Assembly (NCBI GenBank): GCA_045599325.1
Contig: JAZRVT010000005.1
Span: forward strand, 33,736-97,735
Direction: 5' to 3'
Source: Cacconaster sp045599325
GTDB lineage: Bacteria > Bacteroidota > Bacteroidia > Bacteroidales > UBA932
DNA: 64,000 bases
The position numbers and the translations under genes were made by a program. Positions 1 through 7,946 of the stretch are shown piece by piece. Positions within the stretch are counted from its first letter, which is position 1, and every line of letters begins with the position of its first letter. The notes beneath the pieces are model-generated. The model was not told where the DNA came from and ran no database searches. It saw only the letters and a program-made list of their open reading frames with translations.

Positions 1-30
1 CCTCCAAAGAAAAACGCCGCGAAGTCTTGA
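1..30 (+). CDS. Possible C-terminal tail of an upstream gene
   Basis: The first ten codons in frame 1 read as a short basic peptide (PPKKNAAKS) ending in TGA, 13 bases before the next start codon. This fits the end of a gene lying to the left and transcribed with the beta-barrel gene. Nothing else supports it, so it is a weak call. Confidence 0.3.
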   Translation, partial: PPKKNAAKS

Positions 31-43
31 CCATCAAGCAGAG

Positions 44-2977
44 ATGAAATCATTGAGAAACATAGCGGTCGTCTTTGCGGTCTCACTGCTGGCAGTTTCT
101 GCGCACTCCCAGGTAAGGGTGATAAGTGCCGCCTCCTTCAGCAACCAGACCACCATAGTCAGCCTGAAGGTGGTGGACTCGCTCACCAATGACCCGATCA
201 GCTATGTATCCGTCTATCTCGTCCCCGTCAAGGACACCATAATCACCAATTTCGCCATAACCGACTCCACAGGTTCCGCATTGATGCGCGACGTGGCGGT
301 CGGCGGCTACAAGGTCAATGCCGAACTCATCGGCTACAAACCTTACTGCAAGGAGATTTACTTCAGGAACTGGCGCGAGGACCTCGGTACGATAAAGCTC
401 CAGGAGGATATCGAATGGCTCAATGCCGCCAAGATCGTTGCGGCGGGCAATCCGGTGGAGGTCAAGGGTGACACCATAGTCTTCAACGCCGCGATGTTCA
501 AGGTCGGCGAGAACTCGATGCTCGAGGACATGCTCAAGAAGATGCCGGGGTTCGAGGTCAGTTCGGACGGCAAGGTCAAGCTCAACGGTGAATCAATCGA
601 GAAGATAACCGTGGGTGGCAGGACCTTCTTCTTCGACGACCCTTCGGTCGCCGTCAAGAACCTGCCGGCAAAGATTGTGGACAAGGTGAAGGTCATCGAC
701 CAGGAGGGACGCGACGCAAGGATCACCGGTATCGAGGGAGAACGGAAAAAAGTTATGGACCTCGACCTCAAGGAGGAGTACAAGAAGGGATTCTTCGGCA
801 ACATCGCCCTGAATGCCGGCACCTCCATAGTGCCTGACGACCCAGACGGGAAAGCGCTTGTCGAGGGCAGGGACCTGCTCTTCAACGGCAACCTGCTCGC
901 TTCCCGATATACTGAAAAGGACCAGCTGACATTCTTCGCGGAGGGCTCGAACGTGGATGTGGACGGGCTCTATTTCGTCTCCTACAGCAGCAGTGATGAC
1001 ATACTCCCGACTGAGCCGGGCCTCACCACTTCAGGCAGCGCCGGCCTCAACTGGTCCAACACCGGGATGAAGAACTTCGAGACGGCGGCCATGGCCAAAT
1101 ACAGCAACAGCGAGACTGACTCCAGGTCAAGGAAATCCCGCACGACGCTTCTCCAGGGAAATGTCCCGGACATCCGCACCGACTCCGAATCCCAGTCCCT
1201 CAACAGCAAGGAGCAGGTCGGGATTCAGTTCGAGCTGAAGGACAGCGAGGCGAAGAAGAAGGACTGGTATCTCGACTTCAGCCCTTCGGTCACCTTCAAC
1301 AGGAGCAAGGGACGTTCCGAGCGCACCTCAGCCACTCAGTCGGCCGCAGGTGAGCTGATCAACGACTCCTACTCCCTCTCAGGGTCGCATTCAAACGCAT
1401 TCTCCACTTCAGCGAATCTCAGCGGAGGAATCAGCAAGCTCGGAAAGAACAAAGGCAACAGCCTTTCATTCCGCGCAGGCTACTCATTCTCGGACTCCGA
1501 ATCCTACAGCAGCGAATACACAAGGCTGGAATATGGCAGCGGCCTCTCCGACATCAAGGATATGTCGTATGACGGGAACTCCAGAAGCTTCTCTCTCAAC
1601 GGAATGCTCAACTATGTCCAGAGACTGTCAGAGAAGTCAAGGCTCTCTGCTGTCGGTTCATACAATTTCAGCAGGAGCGGCTCGGAAAGGGATGCTTTCG
1701 ACCTTCCTGAAGGGGCAGGCCAGCCCATTCCGAATGAATATTACTCCTCATTCTCCAACACCACCTACAACCGCGCCAACTTAAGGCTGCTCTACCAATA
1801 TCACAAAGATGCGCATAACATACAGGCTGGTTTCAGAGGTGAGGCGATGAAGAAGGTCACCACAGCCCGCTCGCTCGGAGTGACCACCACCAGCGGCGCC
1901 GACGAAATCCTCTGGAACTGGTCGCCGAGCCTGAACTACTCCTACCGCAAAGGCCAGAACAACTTCCGCGCAGCATATAACGGCAGCACCACTCAGCCGA
2001 ACCAGTCCAGAATCCTTCCTGTCCTGAACATCGGCGACAGGACGAACATCTCGGCAGGCAACATCTACCTCAAGCCGTCCATCTCCCACTCCCTGGGATT
2101 CAGCGCCTTCGGTTCCAACAAGGAAAGTTACTCGAGTTGGAATATCTCTCTGCAGGGAGGGCTCAACCAGCGCCAGTTCGTCACTGCAAGCTGGATGGAC
2201 GAGAAGGGGGTCAGGAACTCGTTCCAGGTAAACTCCGCGAAACCATCCTCAAACATAATGCTTTACAGCGTCTGGAGCTCAAGCTTCGGAAAGGACAAGC
2301 AGTTCACCTTCGGCATCAGCCCGCACGTCAACTGGAACTCCGCTGTCAGCTATCAGGCACAGGGACGCCTCAAGGGGTTTGACGTCGACAACTTCGACTA
2401 CACCAGTTTCATCCGCGAGTTCTGGGGAAGCACCGACGAGGGCGAGAACTTCTACAGCGGCAAGAGCGGCTTCAGGGAGAGCAGGACCCGCAGTGTCTAT
2501 ATTTCTTCGTCAGTCTATTTCGCTTACAAGAGTGACGGTCTCTCATTCACTCTGTCAGAGAGCCCTTCCTGGAGAATCAGCCGGTACTCTGTCGACCCGA
2601 CAGCGAACCTCAATGTCTTCGACAACAGCATCTCGCTCAGCGCAGAATACTATACCCCGGGCCAATGGGAGTTCGACAACTACCTCGCATACTCCACCCA
2701 CCACGGCTACAGCGACGGCTACGGCGACCCTGTCCTCACCTGGAACTTCAATGTCAGCAAGAGCGTGAAGGCCTTCACCTTCTCCTTCAGCATCAACGAC
2801 ATCCTGAACCAGAGAACCAGCCTCTCCCGCACCGTCCAGGAAGACTTTGTAGAAGACTCCTACCATAACATCCTTGGCCGCTACTTCCTCTTCGGAATCA
2901 AGTGGAACTTCGGCAAGATGAACGCCGCACAAGGAAGAAAGGCCCAGGGTGTCCAGTTCGATATGATGAACCTTTGA
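44..2977 (+). CDS. Outer membrane beta-barrel protein, TonB-receptor-like with carboxypeptidase-regulatory-like domain
   Basis: The 977-residue protein has an N-terminal signal peptide (MKSLRNIAVVFAVSLLAVSAHSQ), then a carboxypeptidase-regulatory-like beta-sandwich (about residues 35-120), a plug-like region (about 125-245) and a long Ser/Asn/Tyr-rich stretch typical of barrel strands to the C-terminus. This is the architecture of the Bacteroidota 'outer membrane beta-barrel family', which is related to TonB-dependent receptors but not SusC. No SusD partner follows, so the ligand is unknown. The ATG at 44 directly precedes the signal peptide. Such genes often follow a small exported GLPGLI protein, but that region is outside the window. 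Confidence 0.85.
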   Translation: MKSLRNIAVVFAVSLLAVSAHSQVRVISAASFSNQTTIVSLKVVDSLTNDPISYVSVYLVPVKDTIITNFAITDSTGSALMRDVAVGGYKVNAELIGYKPYCKEIYFRNWREDLGTIKLQEDIEWLNAAKIVAAGNPVEVKGDTIVFNAAMFKVGENSMLEDMLKKMPGFEVSSDGKVKLNGESIEKITVGGRTFFFDDPSVAVKNLPAKIVDKVKVIDQEGRDARITGIEGERKKVMDLDLKEEYKKGFFGNIALNAGTSIVPDDPDGKALVEGRDLLFNGNLLASRYTEKDQLTFFAEGSNVDVDGLYFVSYSSSDDILPTEPGLTTSGSAGLNWSNTGMKNFETAAMAKYSNSETDSRSRKSRTTLLQGNVPDIRTDSESQSLNSKEQVGIQFELKDSEAKKKDWYLDFSPSVTFNRSKGRSERTSATQSAAGELINDSYSLSGSHSNAFSTSANLSGGISKLGKNKGNSLSFRAGYSFSDSESYSSEYTRLEYGSGLSDIKDMSYDGNSRSFSLNGMLNYVQRLSEKSRLSAVGSYNFSRSGSERDAFDLPEGAGQPIPNEYYSSFSNTTYNRANLRLLYQYHKDAHNIQAGFRGEAMKKVTTARSLGVTTTSGADEILWNWSPSLNYSYRKGQNNFRAAYNGSTTQPNQSRILPVLNIGDRTNISAGNIYLKPSISHSLGFSAFGSNKESYSSWNISLQGGLNQRQFVTASWMDEKGVRNSFQVNSAKPSSNIMLYSVWSSSFGKDKQFTFGISPHVNWNSAVSYQAQGRLKGFDVDNFDYTSFIREFWGSTDEGENFYSGKSGFRESRTRSVYISSSVYFAYKSDGLSFTLSESPSWRISRYSVDPTANLNVFDNSISLSAEYYTPGQWEFDNYLAYSTHHGYSDGYGDPVLTWNFNVSKSVKAFTFSFSINDILNQRTSLSRTVQEDFVEDSYHNILGRYFLFGIKWNFGKMNAAQGRKAQGVQFDMMNL

Positions 2978-3018
2978 TCCTTGGGCCTTCCGCCTCTGTC
3001 TGCCGGTTTTCCGGCCTG

Positions 3019-3183
3019 CTATTCCTGCTTCGGCTTTCTCCCGGCACGGCGGAGAGCGTCGTCGATGATCCACTGCAGCTGCCCGTTGGTGCTGCGGAAC
3101 TCATCCGCCGCCCACTTCTCGATGGCCTCCATCGTGCGGGCGTCCACTCTCAGAATGAAATTCTTTGTGCCTTCCTTAGCCAT
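3019..3183 (-). CDS. Small ribbon-helix-helix (Arc-type) DNA-binding protein
   Basis: A 54-codon minus-strand frame starts at ATG 3183-3181 and ends at TAG 3021-3019. It begins MAKEGTKNFILRVDARTMEA and continues with two amphipathic helices (AIEKWAADEF, NGQLQWIIDDALRR) and a basic tail. The short strand NFILRVD followed by two helices is the ribbon-helix-helix fold of Arc/MetJ repressors. It starts 10 bases downstream of the SPFH gene on the same strand, so the two are probably co-transcribed. Dimeric DNA binding is known for the family; the target here is unknown. Confidence 0.85.
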   Translation of the reverse strand: MAKEGTKNFILRVDARTMEAIEKWAADEFRSTNGQLQWIIDDALRRAGRKPKQE

Positions 3184-3193
3184 AGGATGACTG

Positions 3194-4129
3194 CTAATAG
3201 ATTGTGCCTGCGTTCACTACCGGCTGGGCGTTCTCATCGGCGCAGAGAACTACCAGGAGGTTGCTGACCATTGCGGCCTTGCGTTCTTCGTCGAGTTCGA
3301 CGACCCCTTCGCTCTTGAGGTTGTCAAGGGCCAGCTTGACCATTGAGACAGCACCTTCCACAATCTTCTCGCGGGCTGCGATGATTGCGTCGGCCTGCTG
3401 GCGGCGGAGCATCACGGCTGCGATTTCAGGAGCGTATGCAAGATAGTTGATACGTGCCTCGACAGCCTCGATGCCGGCGATGGCAAGTCTCTCGTTGAGA
3501 GTATCGGTCAGCACGTCATTGATCTCATCCGCCCCTGAGCGGAGGGTCACTGCGCCGTCGCTCGCGCCGGAATTCTCATCATAGTTGTAGTCACCGGCCA
3601 CCTGTCTGAGAGCAGCATCAGCCTGCACGCGGACAAAACTCTCGAAAGCCTTCATAGTGGAGCTCACTGTGCCGCCGACGCTCATTGTCTGCGAGTCAAT
3701 CTCGAAGAGGCTCTTGTAGACATCCTTCACCTTCCATACGAGCACCATACCGATCATGATAGGGTTGCCGCTTCTGTCGTTGACCTTGATTGCGTCGCCG
3801 TCGAAATTGCGGGCGCGGAGGGAGACTGACTTCTTGCTGAGCAGAGGGTTGACATACCAGAATCCGTTCTCCCTGAAGGTGCCCTTGTATTTGCCGAAGA
3901 AGACGAATGCCTTTGCTTCGTTAGGTTCGAGCTTGACCAGGCCGATGGCCAGGAAGAAGATTGCAAAAATCGAAGTGACTATTGTAATGGCGATCGCGTT
4001 GTCCGGACTGCTGAAGCCCGAAACATTGTTAAGAATAATGATGTCACAGACGATGATGGCGATGATGAGCAGCAGAGCGATGAAACCGCTGCACCTGAAT
4101 CCTTTGAACTCTTTGTCCTTTGTTTCCAT
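3194..4129 (-). CDS. SPFH/band-7 domain membrane protein
   Basis: The product is 311 residues from METKDKEF. Two hydrophobic segments lie near the N-terminus (about residues 15-35 and 45-67), followed by the SPFH core (about 70-250), including KLEPNEAKAFVFFGKYKGT and the Ala/Glu-rich helix LRRQQADAIIAAREKIVEGA. SPFH proteins form large ring or cage assemblies on membranes. The reading frame stays open upstream to 4384, but that stretch lacks SPFH character and overlaps repeats, so the ATG at 4129 is chosen. It is followed closely by the ribbon-helix-helix gene. Confidence 0.88.
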   Translation of the reverse strand: METKDKEFKGFRCSGFIALLLIIAIIVCDIIILNNVSGFSSPDNAIAITIVTSIFAIFFLAIGLVKLEPNEAKAFVFFGKYKGTFRENGFWYVNPLLSKKSVSLRARNFDGDAIKVNDRSGNPIMIGMVLVWKVKDVYKSLFEIDSQTMSVGGTVSSTMKAFESFVRVQADAALRQVAGDYNYDENSGASDGAVTLRSGADEINDVLTDTLNERLAIAGIEAVEARINYLAYAPEIAAVMLRRQQADAIIAAREKIVEGAVSMVKLALDNLKSEGVVELDEERKAAMVSNLLVVLCADENAQPVVNAGTIY

Positions 4130-4232
4130 AGCAGAAAGTATTTTGATATCATTTTGATATCGCAAATATATCAACAACTTCTCATATTTCCAAAAAATAC
4201 TTATGAATCTGAGCCTTTGCTTCCCAATGATG

Positions 4233-4330
4233 ATCTCCGACCGGATTGGGCGTGGTTTGAAAGTCGGTGACCGACCAGGACGTGACTTGCAAGATGCTGA
4301 CCGACAAGGCAGCGTGATTCGCAAATACCT
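4233..4330. repeat. Three degenerate ~30-34 bp tandem repeats
   Basis: The core CCGAC recurs at 4237, 4271 and 4301, each followed by a related block ending in a variant of CGTGACTTGCAAAT. The spacings of 34 and 30 bp suggest degenerate iterons. They lie 100-200 bp upstream of the SPFH/ribbon-helix-helix pair and could be regulator-binding sites or decayed repeats. Confidence 0.45.
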
Positions 4331-4352
4331 GATTATCAACCGATAGAGCAAC

Positions 4353-4379
4353 TTGGCTTCCCGAAAAACGGGAAGCCAA
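4353..4379. other. Perfect 11-bp inverted repeat (hairpin)
   Basis: The arms TTGGCTTCCCG and CGGGAAGCCAA flank an AAAAA loop. No T-tract follows on either strand, so it is not a standard intrinsic terminator, although it sits between divergent genes where it could act as an RNA or DNA structure. Confidence 0.5.
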
Positions 4380-4501
4380 ATCAAGCATCTATCTGATAAT
4401 CTACAATTTACAAATCACGCCACAAAGGTAATCAATGAAAGTTGACCACCCCTCCCGACTTATGGCAGAGTAGCGCCGCTGCTGAAGCTGATTGGAGCAC
4501 A

Positions 4502-4594
4502 CCGAGAAGTGCAAAACCGGCCTTCCCACACTTCTTGAAGGGTTCAGAAGGCCCGAGAAGTGCAATTCGGGGCCTCCGGCACTTCTTGACCCGG
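4502..4594. repeat. Pair of direct repeats, each forming a hairpin (REP-like)
   Basis: Two copies starting at 4502 and 4553 share CCGAGAAGTGCAA and CACTTCTTGA. In each copy AGAAGTG(C) pairs with (G)CACTTCT: 4506-4512 with 4529-4535, and 4556-4563 with 4579-4586. The loops differ while the arms are kept, as in REP/REPIN-type palindromic intergenic elements. Confidence 0.5.
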
Positions 4595-4662
4595 ATAGTA
4601 CTAGTTCAAAGGTCAGCGCCTTCGCTGCGGGGACGAAGAATCTATGTGAACAGAATAAATGC

Positions 4663-4670
4663 TATATTTG
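4663..4670 (+). promoter_or_regulatory. Bacteroidota -7 promoter element
   Basis: TATATTTG matches TAnnTTTG and ends 6 bases before the ATG at 4677. Transcription would begin about at the start codon, so the downstream mRNA may be nearly leaderless. No clear -33 TTTG is present. Confidence 0.5.
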
Positions 4671-4676
4671 TAATGT

Positions 4677-5471
4677 ATGCGGCGGGCGGCTCTCATATTG
4701 GCGATATTGGTTTCTGCGCTGACTCTCAGGGCGCAGGAAGTGACTGTGCCGCCGGACTCTGCCAGAGTCGGGACTGCGCAGAGCAGCCAGTCGCTGAACT
4801 CTGAAGCGCTCACCGCGGAAGACCCTTCGTGGAGGCGCTACAGCGGACAGACCCAGGGCGCAGATGCCCAGACTGCCGTACCTTTCTCCCAGCCAAAATT
4901 CGATGTTCTGCCACACGTGCCCGACTGGATGTACGGAGGATCGTCTTTCAGCAATTATATCGGACTTGGGAGTGTCGCTTCCGCGCAGATCGGATACCGG
5001 AACAGCTATCGCAACCTGTCGTTCCAGATAGGGGCCGGGGCCGACAAATATATGTTCAACTACATCAGTTCCAACAACTTCTATCTCAACGCAGCAGCCA
5101 CATATTCATTCAGTCCCATCTGGTCAGTGACCGCCTTCGGCCAGGTCGCAAGCAATTCGGACTTCATCACGATGCAGGCAGTCCCTTATATCCGTACGTC
5201 ATCCTACGGTGCGACAGTCAATTATTCAGGAGATGCCTGGGGACTGCAGATCGGCGCCCGGAGAGAATTCGATCCGTTCACCGGCGGCTGGGAGATGTAT
5301 CCTGTCGTGGTTCCTTCAATAAAAATCGGAGACTTCAGCTTCGGCGTAGATGTCGGCCCTATGATCAAGCAGGGCTACAGGAGACTTCAGGACCGCAACA
5401 ACCCTCCGCCCCCGGCTCCGCATCCTTCCTCCGAACCCGTCACCCACGGATTCCCGAATGTCAGAAGATAA
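4677..5471 (+). CDS. Exported protein of unknown function, probably outer membrane
   Basis: The 264-residue product begins with a signal peptide (MRRAALILAILVSALTLRAQ). A Ser/Gln-rich linker follows, then a Gly/Tyr/Ser-rich region with alternating hydrophobic residues (about 90-240) that resembles amphipathic strands of a small barrel. The tail is proline-rich (PPPPAPHP). I do not recognise a family. It is transcribed convergently with the DAHP synthase gene, 8 bases away, and stands alone. An ATG at 4673 is in another frame. Confidence 0.65.
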   Translation: MRRAALILAILVSALTLRAQEVTVPPDSARVGTAQSSQSLNSEALTAEDPSWRRYSGQTQGADAQTAVPFSQPKFDVLPHVPDWMYGGSSFSNYIGLGSVASAQIGYRNSYRNLSFQIGAGADKYMFNYISSNNFYLNAAATYSFSPIWSVTAFGQVASNSDFITMQAVPYIRTSSYGATVNYSGDAWGLQIGARREFDPFTGGWEMYPVVVPSIKIGDFSFGVDVGPMIKQGYRRLQDRNNPPPPAPHPSSEPVTHGFPNVRR

Positions 5472-5479
5472 GAGCCGTA

Positions 5480-6526
5480 TCAGCTCTGGCGGTCGATGGA
5501 AGCGTGGTGGATGACGTTGAAGAGTTCTTCGACGAAAGATGGGTCAAGGCCTCGTGCAGCGGCGCCTGATGCGGCACGGCGGAGCACCTCTTCCCAGCGG
5601 GACTGCTGAAGAGCAGTCAGATTGTGAGCCTTCTTGACGGAGCCTATCTCATCCACGAGCTCCATCCTCTGCGAAAGCAGGTCAAGTATGCCGTCATCGA
5701 GCAGGTCAATCTGCTCCCGCAGCCTTGCCAGCTCCTCAGTCCCGGCACAGTCGGAGGCAGTGTCCCTCACGGCAAGCGATGAGAGAAGTTCCAGAAGCGC
5801 GGCGGGCGACAGCTGCTGCTGAGGGTCGCTCAGTGCAGAGCCAGGATTGCAGTGGCATTCGAGGAAAAGGCCGTCGAAACCGAGGTCCAGCGCCTTCTGC
5901 GAAATCTCGCGGAGATAGCAGCGCTGGCCGGCTATATGGCTCGCGTCGCAAAAAAGAGAGGTCTGCGGCAGACGGCGGCGGAAATCCACTGCAACCTGCC
6001 ACTTAGGGAAATTGCGGTAGCGGCTCCGCTCATAGAAAGAGAAGCCCCTGAGGATTGCGCCGACCTCAGAACCGGTGGCGAGAGCAATCCTCTCCACAGC
6101 CCCTACCCAGAGATCCACGTCGGGATTCATAGGGTTCTTGACAAGCACAGGCACAGCCACGCCCTTGAGAGCATCGGCAATTGCCTGAGTGTCAAAAGGA
6201 TTGGTAGCAGTGCGGGCACCTATCCAGAGCATCCTCACTCCAGCCTTCAGCGCAGCCTCCACGTGAGCCGGACCGGCAACTTCGACAGCGGACGGAACTC
6301 CGTACCGGTCCTGCACCTCAGTGAGCCAGGAGAGAGCCTCCTCCCCGACCCCTTCGAATCCTCCAGGACGGGTGCGCGGTTTCCATACGCCCGCACGGAA
6401 ACCGCACAGGTCGAACCCCAGGGCGTCAAGTGAGGGGCGAAGCAAAGCGAGCCCTTCAGCCGTCTCCTTAACCTGTTCAGAGGTCTCAGCGCTGCAGGGG
6501 CCCGCTATAAGTCTGATTCTCCGCAC
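5480..6526 (-). CDS. Bifunctional DAHP synthase / chorismate mutase
   Basis: The 348-residue protein joins a type I KdsA-like DAHP synthase domain (about residues 1-255: IAGPCSAET, LVKNPMNPDVDLW, FCDASHIAG, LFLECHCNPG) to an AroQ-type chorismate mutase domain (about 265-345: LARLREQIDLLDDGILDLLSQRM). The first domain condenses phosphoenolpyruvate and erythrose-4-phosphate at the start of the shikimate pathway; the second converts chorismate to prephenate. The mutase domain may confer feedback control. It lies 16 bases after frr and is probably the last gene of a pyrH-frr-DAHPS run. Confidence 0.92.
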   Translation of the reverse strand: MRRIRLIAGPCSAETSEQVKETAEGLALLRPSLDALGFDLCGFRAGVWKPRTRPGGFEGVGEEALSWLTEVQDRYGVPSAVEVAGPAHVEAALKAGVRMLWIGARTATNPFDTQAIADALKGVAVPVLVKNPMNPDVDLWVGAVERIALATGSEVGAILRGFSFYERSRYRNFPKWQVAVDFRRRLPQTSLFCDASHIAGQRCYLREISQKALDLGFDGLFLECHCNPGSALSDPQQQLSPAALLELLSSLAVRDTASDCAGTEELARLREQIDLLDDGILDLLSQRMELVDEIGSVKKAHNLTALQQSRWEEVLRRAASGAAARGLDPSFVEELFNVIHHASIDRQS

Positions 6527-6542
6527 TTACTTTATCAGAAGT

Positions 6543-7106
6543 TTAGACAGTCATTATCTCTTTCTCCTTGGCGGCGAGGATCTCATCCACCTTCTTGGAG
6601 AAATTGTCAGTCAGTTTCTGGACTTCAGCCTCGAAATCTTTCTCAGAGTCCTCAGGAAGACCCTCTTTCTGGAGTTTCTTCAAGGACTCGATGCAGTCGC
6701 GGCGGGCATTGCGGAGACCTATCTTCGCATTCTCGCCGGCGGTCTTCGACTTCTTGACCAGCTCGCGGCGTCGCTCCTCGGTGAGAGCAGGCACATTGAT
6801 ACGGATCACCTCACCATTGTTCTGCGGGGTGAAGCCGAGGTTCGCATCCATAATCGCCTTCTCGATGGCGTGGAGCATAGTCCTGTCCCAAGGCTGGATA
6901 AGCATAGTCTTGGCATCAGGAGTGCTGATGCTGGAGACCTGAGGAACCGGAGTCATTGTACCGTAGTAGTTGACAGAAACAGAGTTGAACACTGCCGGGT
7001 TGGCCTTTCCGGCGCGATAGGTCTTGAGGTCCTCCTCAAGGTAGTTGACCGCACCCTCCATCTTTGCCTTTGCAGATGCAACGGTCTCTTTTGCTTTATC
7101 AAACAT
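6543..7106 (-). CDS. frr: Ribosome recycling factor
   Basis: The 187-residue product has the family's usual length and opens with a three-helix-bundle strand (KMEGAVNYLEEDLKTYRAGKANPAVF). The signature WDRTMLHAIEKAIMDANLG and RINVPALTEERRRELVKKSK are present. It splits post-termination ribosomes together with EF-G. It lies 11 bases downstream of pyrH on the same strand, the conserved pyrH-frr order of many bacteria. Confidence 0.96.
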   Translation of the reverse strand: MFDKAKETVASAKAKMEGAVNYLEEDLKTYRAGKANPAVFNSVSVNYYGTMTPVPQVSSISTPDAKTMLIQPWDRTMLHAIEKAIMDANLGFTPQNNGEVIRINVPALTEERRRELVKKSKTAGENAKIGLRNARRDCIESLKKLQKEGLPEDSEKDFEAEVQKLTDNFSKKVDEILAAKEKEIMTV

Positions 7107-7117
7107 ATTCTTTCCTT

Positions 7118-7828
7118 TTAATTGTTTTTGACGATTGTGAAAGTGCCCTCACCGCGCACGACCTTCTCGAGAGTGCCCTCCTCATTGATATTGAATACAA
7201 TGATAGGCATATCGTTCTCCTTGCACATCGTGAATGCCGTCAGGTCCATCACCTGGAGGCCGTCAGCGATAGCCTTGTCGAATGAGAGGGTGTCATAGCG
7301 CTTTGCGTCAGGATTCTTCTTTGGGTCGGAATCATAGACGCCGTCGACTTTCGTACCCTTCAGGAGAGCGTCGCAGCCGAGCTCGCAGGCGCGGAGAGCG
7401 GATGCGGAGTCTGTGGTGCAGAACGGATTGCCTGTGCCGCCGGCTACAACTGCCACGCCGCCCTGGTCCATATAGGCGAGCACCTCATCCCTCATATAAT
7501 ATTTGGCCATAGGTTCCATCGGGGTGGCCGTGAAACACTCTGCCTTGAGGCCCGCGTTGCGGAGAGAGAGCGACATTCCGATGCTGTTGATCACGGTGGC
7601 GAGCATTCCCATCTGGTCGCCGCGCACACGGTCAAAACCGCGCTGAGTGCCGGCAAGGCCGCGGAAGATATTGCCGCCTCCGATGACGATGGCCACCTGG
7701 ACGCCGCTGTTCACCACTGCGGCAATCTGGCGTGAGAAAATCTCCATTGTCTTTTCATCAAGACCGACGCCATCTGCGCCGCCTATAGCTTCACCACTGA
7801 GTTTCAGCAGGATACGGTTGTATTTCAT
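7118..7828 (-). CDS. pyrH: UMP kinase
   Basis: The 236-residue amino-acid-kinase-fold protein starts YNRILLKLSGEAIGG and contains VAIVIGGGNIFRG, GTGNPFCTTDSASALRA and KGTKVDGVYDSDPKKNP, all typical of bacterial PyrH. It phosphorylates UMP to UDP in pyrimidine nucleotide synthesis. It leads the minus-strand pyrH-frr operon and is divergent from the sdhC-like gene. A -7-like element lies upstream at 7868-7875. Confidence 0.96.
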   Translation of the reverse strand: MKYNRILLKLSGEAIGGADGVGLDEKTMEIFSRQIAAVVNSGVQVAIVIGGGNIFRGLAGTQRGFDRVRGDQMGMLATVINSIGMSLSLRNAGLKAECFTATPMEPMAKYYMRDEVLAYMDQGGVAVVAGGTGNPFCTTDSASALRACELGCDALLKGTKVDGVYDSDPKKNPDAKRYDTLSFDKAIADGLQVMDLTAFTMCKENDMPIIVFNINEEGTLEKVVRGEGTFTIVKNN

Positions 7829-7867
7829 AATATTGTATACTTATTTTGGATTATCAATAATATCAAA

Positions 7868-7875
7868 CAAAAGTA
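7868..7875 (-). promoter_or_regulatory. -7 promoter element for pyrH-frr
   Basis: Read on the minus strand, the bases are TACTTTTG, matching TAnnTTTG, about 40 bases upstream of the pyrH start. This would leave a short 5' leader. No -33 box was confirmed. Confidence 0.45.
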
Positions 7876-7907
7876 ACCATTTATTATGATTTTATCAAGT
7901 TTAGGCG

Positions 7908-7915
7908 TATATTTG
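7908..7915 (+). promoter_or_regulatory. -7 promoter element for the sdhC-like gene
   Basis: TATATTTG matches TAnnTTTG and lies 31 bases before the ATG at 7947, giving a leader of roughly 25 bases. Confidence 0.5.
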
Positions 7916-7946
7916 CATATTCAATTGGAATAACAAAAGCATCATT

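Larger units (their letters stand above)
4130..4676. other. 547-bp intergenic region with repeats and hairpins
   Basis: This gap separates the divergent SPFH gene (minus) and the exported protein at 4677 (plus). No convincing coding frame is visible. It holds three degenerate tandem repeats (4233-4330), an 11-bp perfect hairpin (4353-4379), a pair of repeated hairpins (4502-4594) and a promoter-like element (4663-4670), each listed separately. Confidence 0.7.

Noticed and set aside
1533..3267. Several open frames on both strands inside and after the first beta-barrel gene
   Set aside because: They overlap the strongly supported 977-residue gene in other frames, are rich in Arg, Pro and Ser and show no domain pattern. 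They are by-products of the GC-rich coding sequence.
4130..4384. N-terminal extension of the SPFH gene to 4384
   Set aside because: The extra 85 residues are unlike SPFH proteins and overlap the tandem repeats; the ATG at 4129 gives a normal N-terminus.
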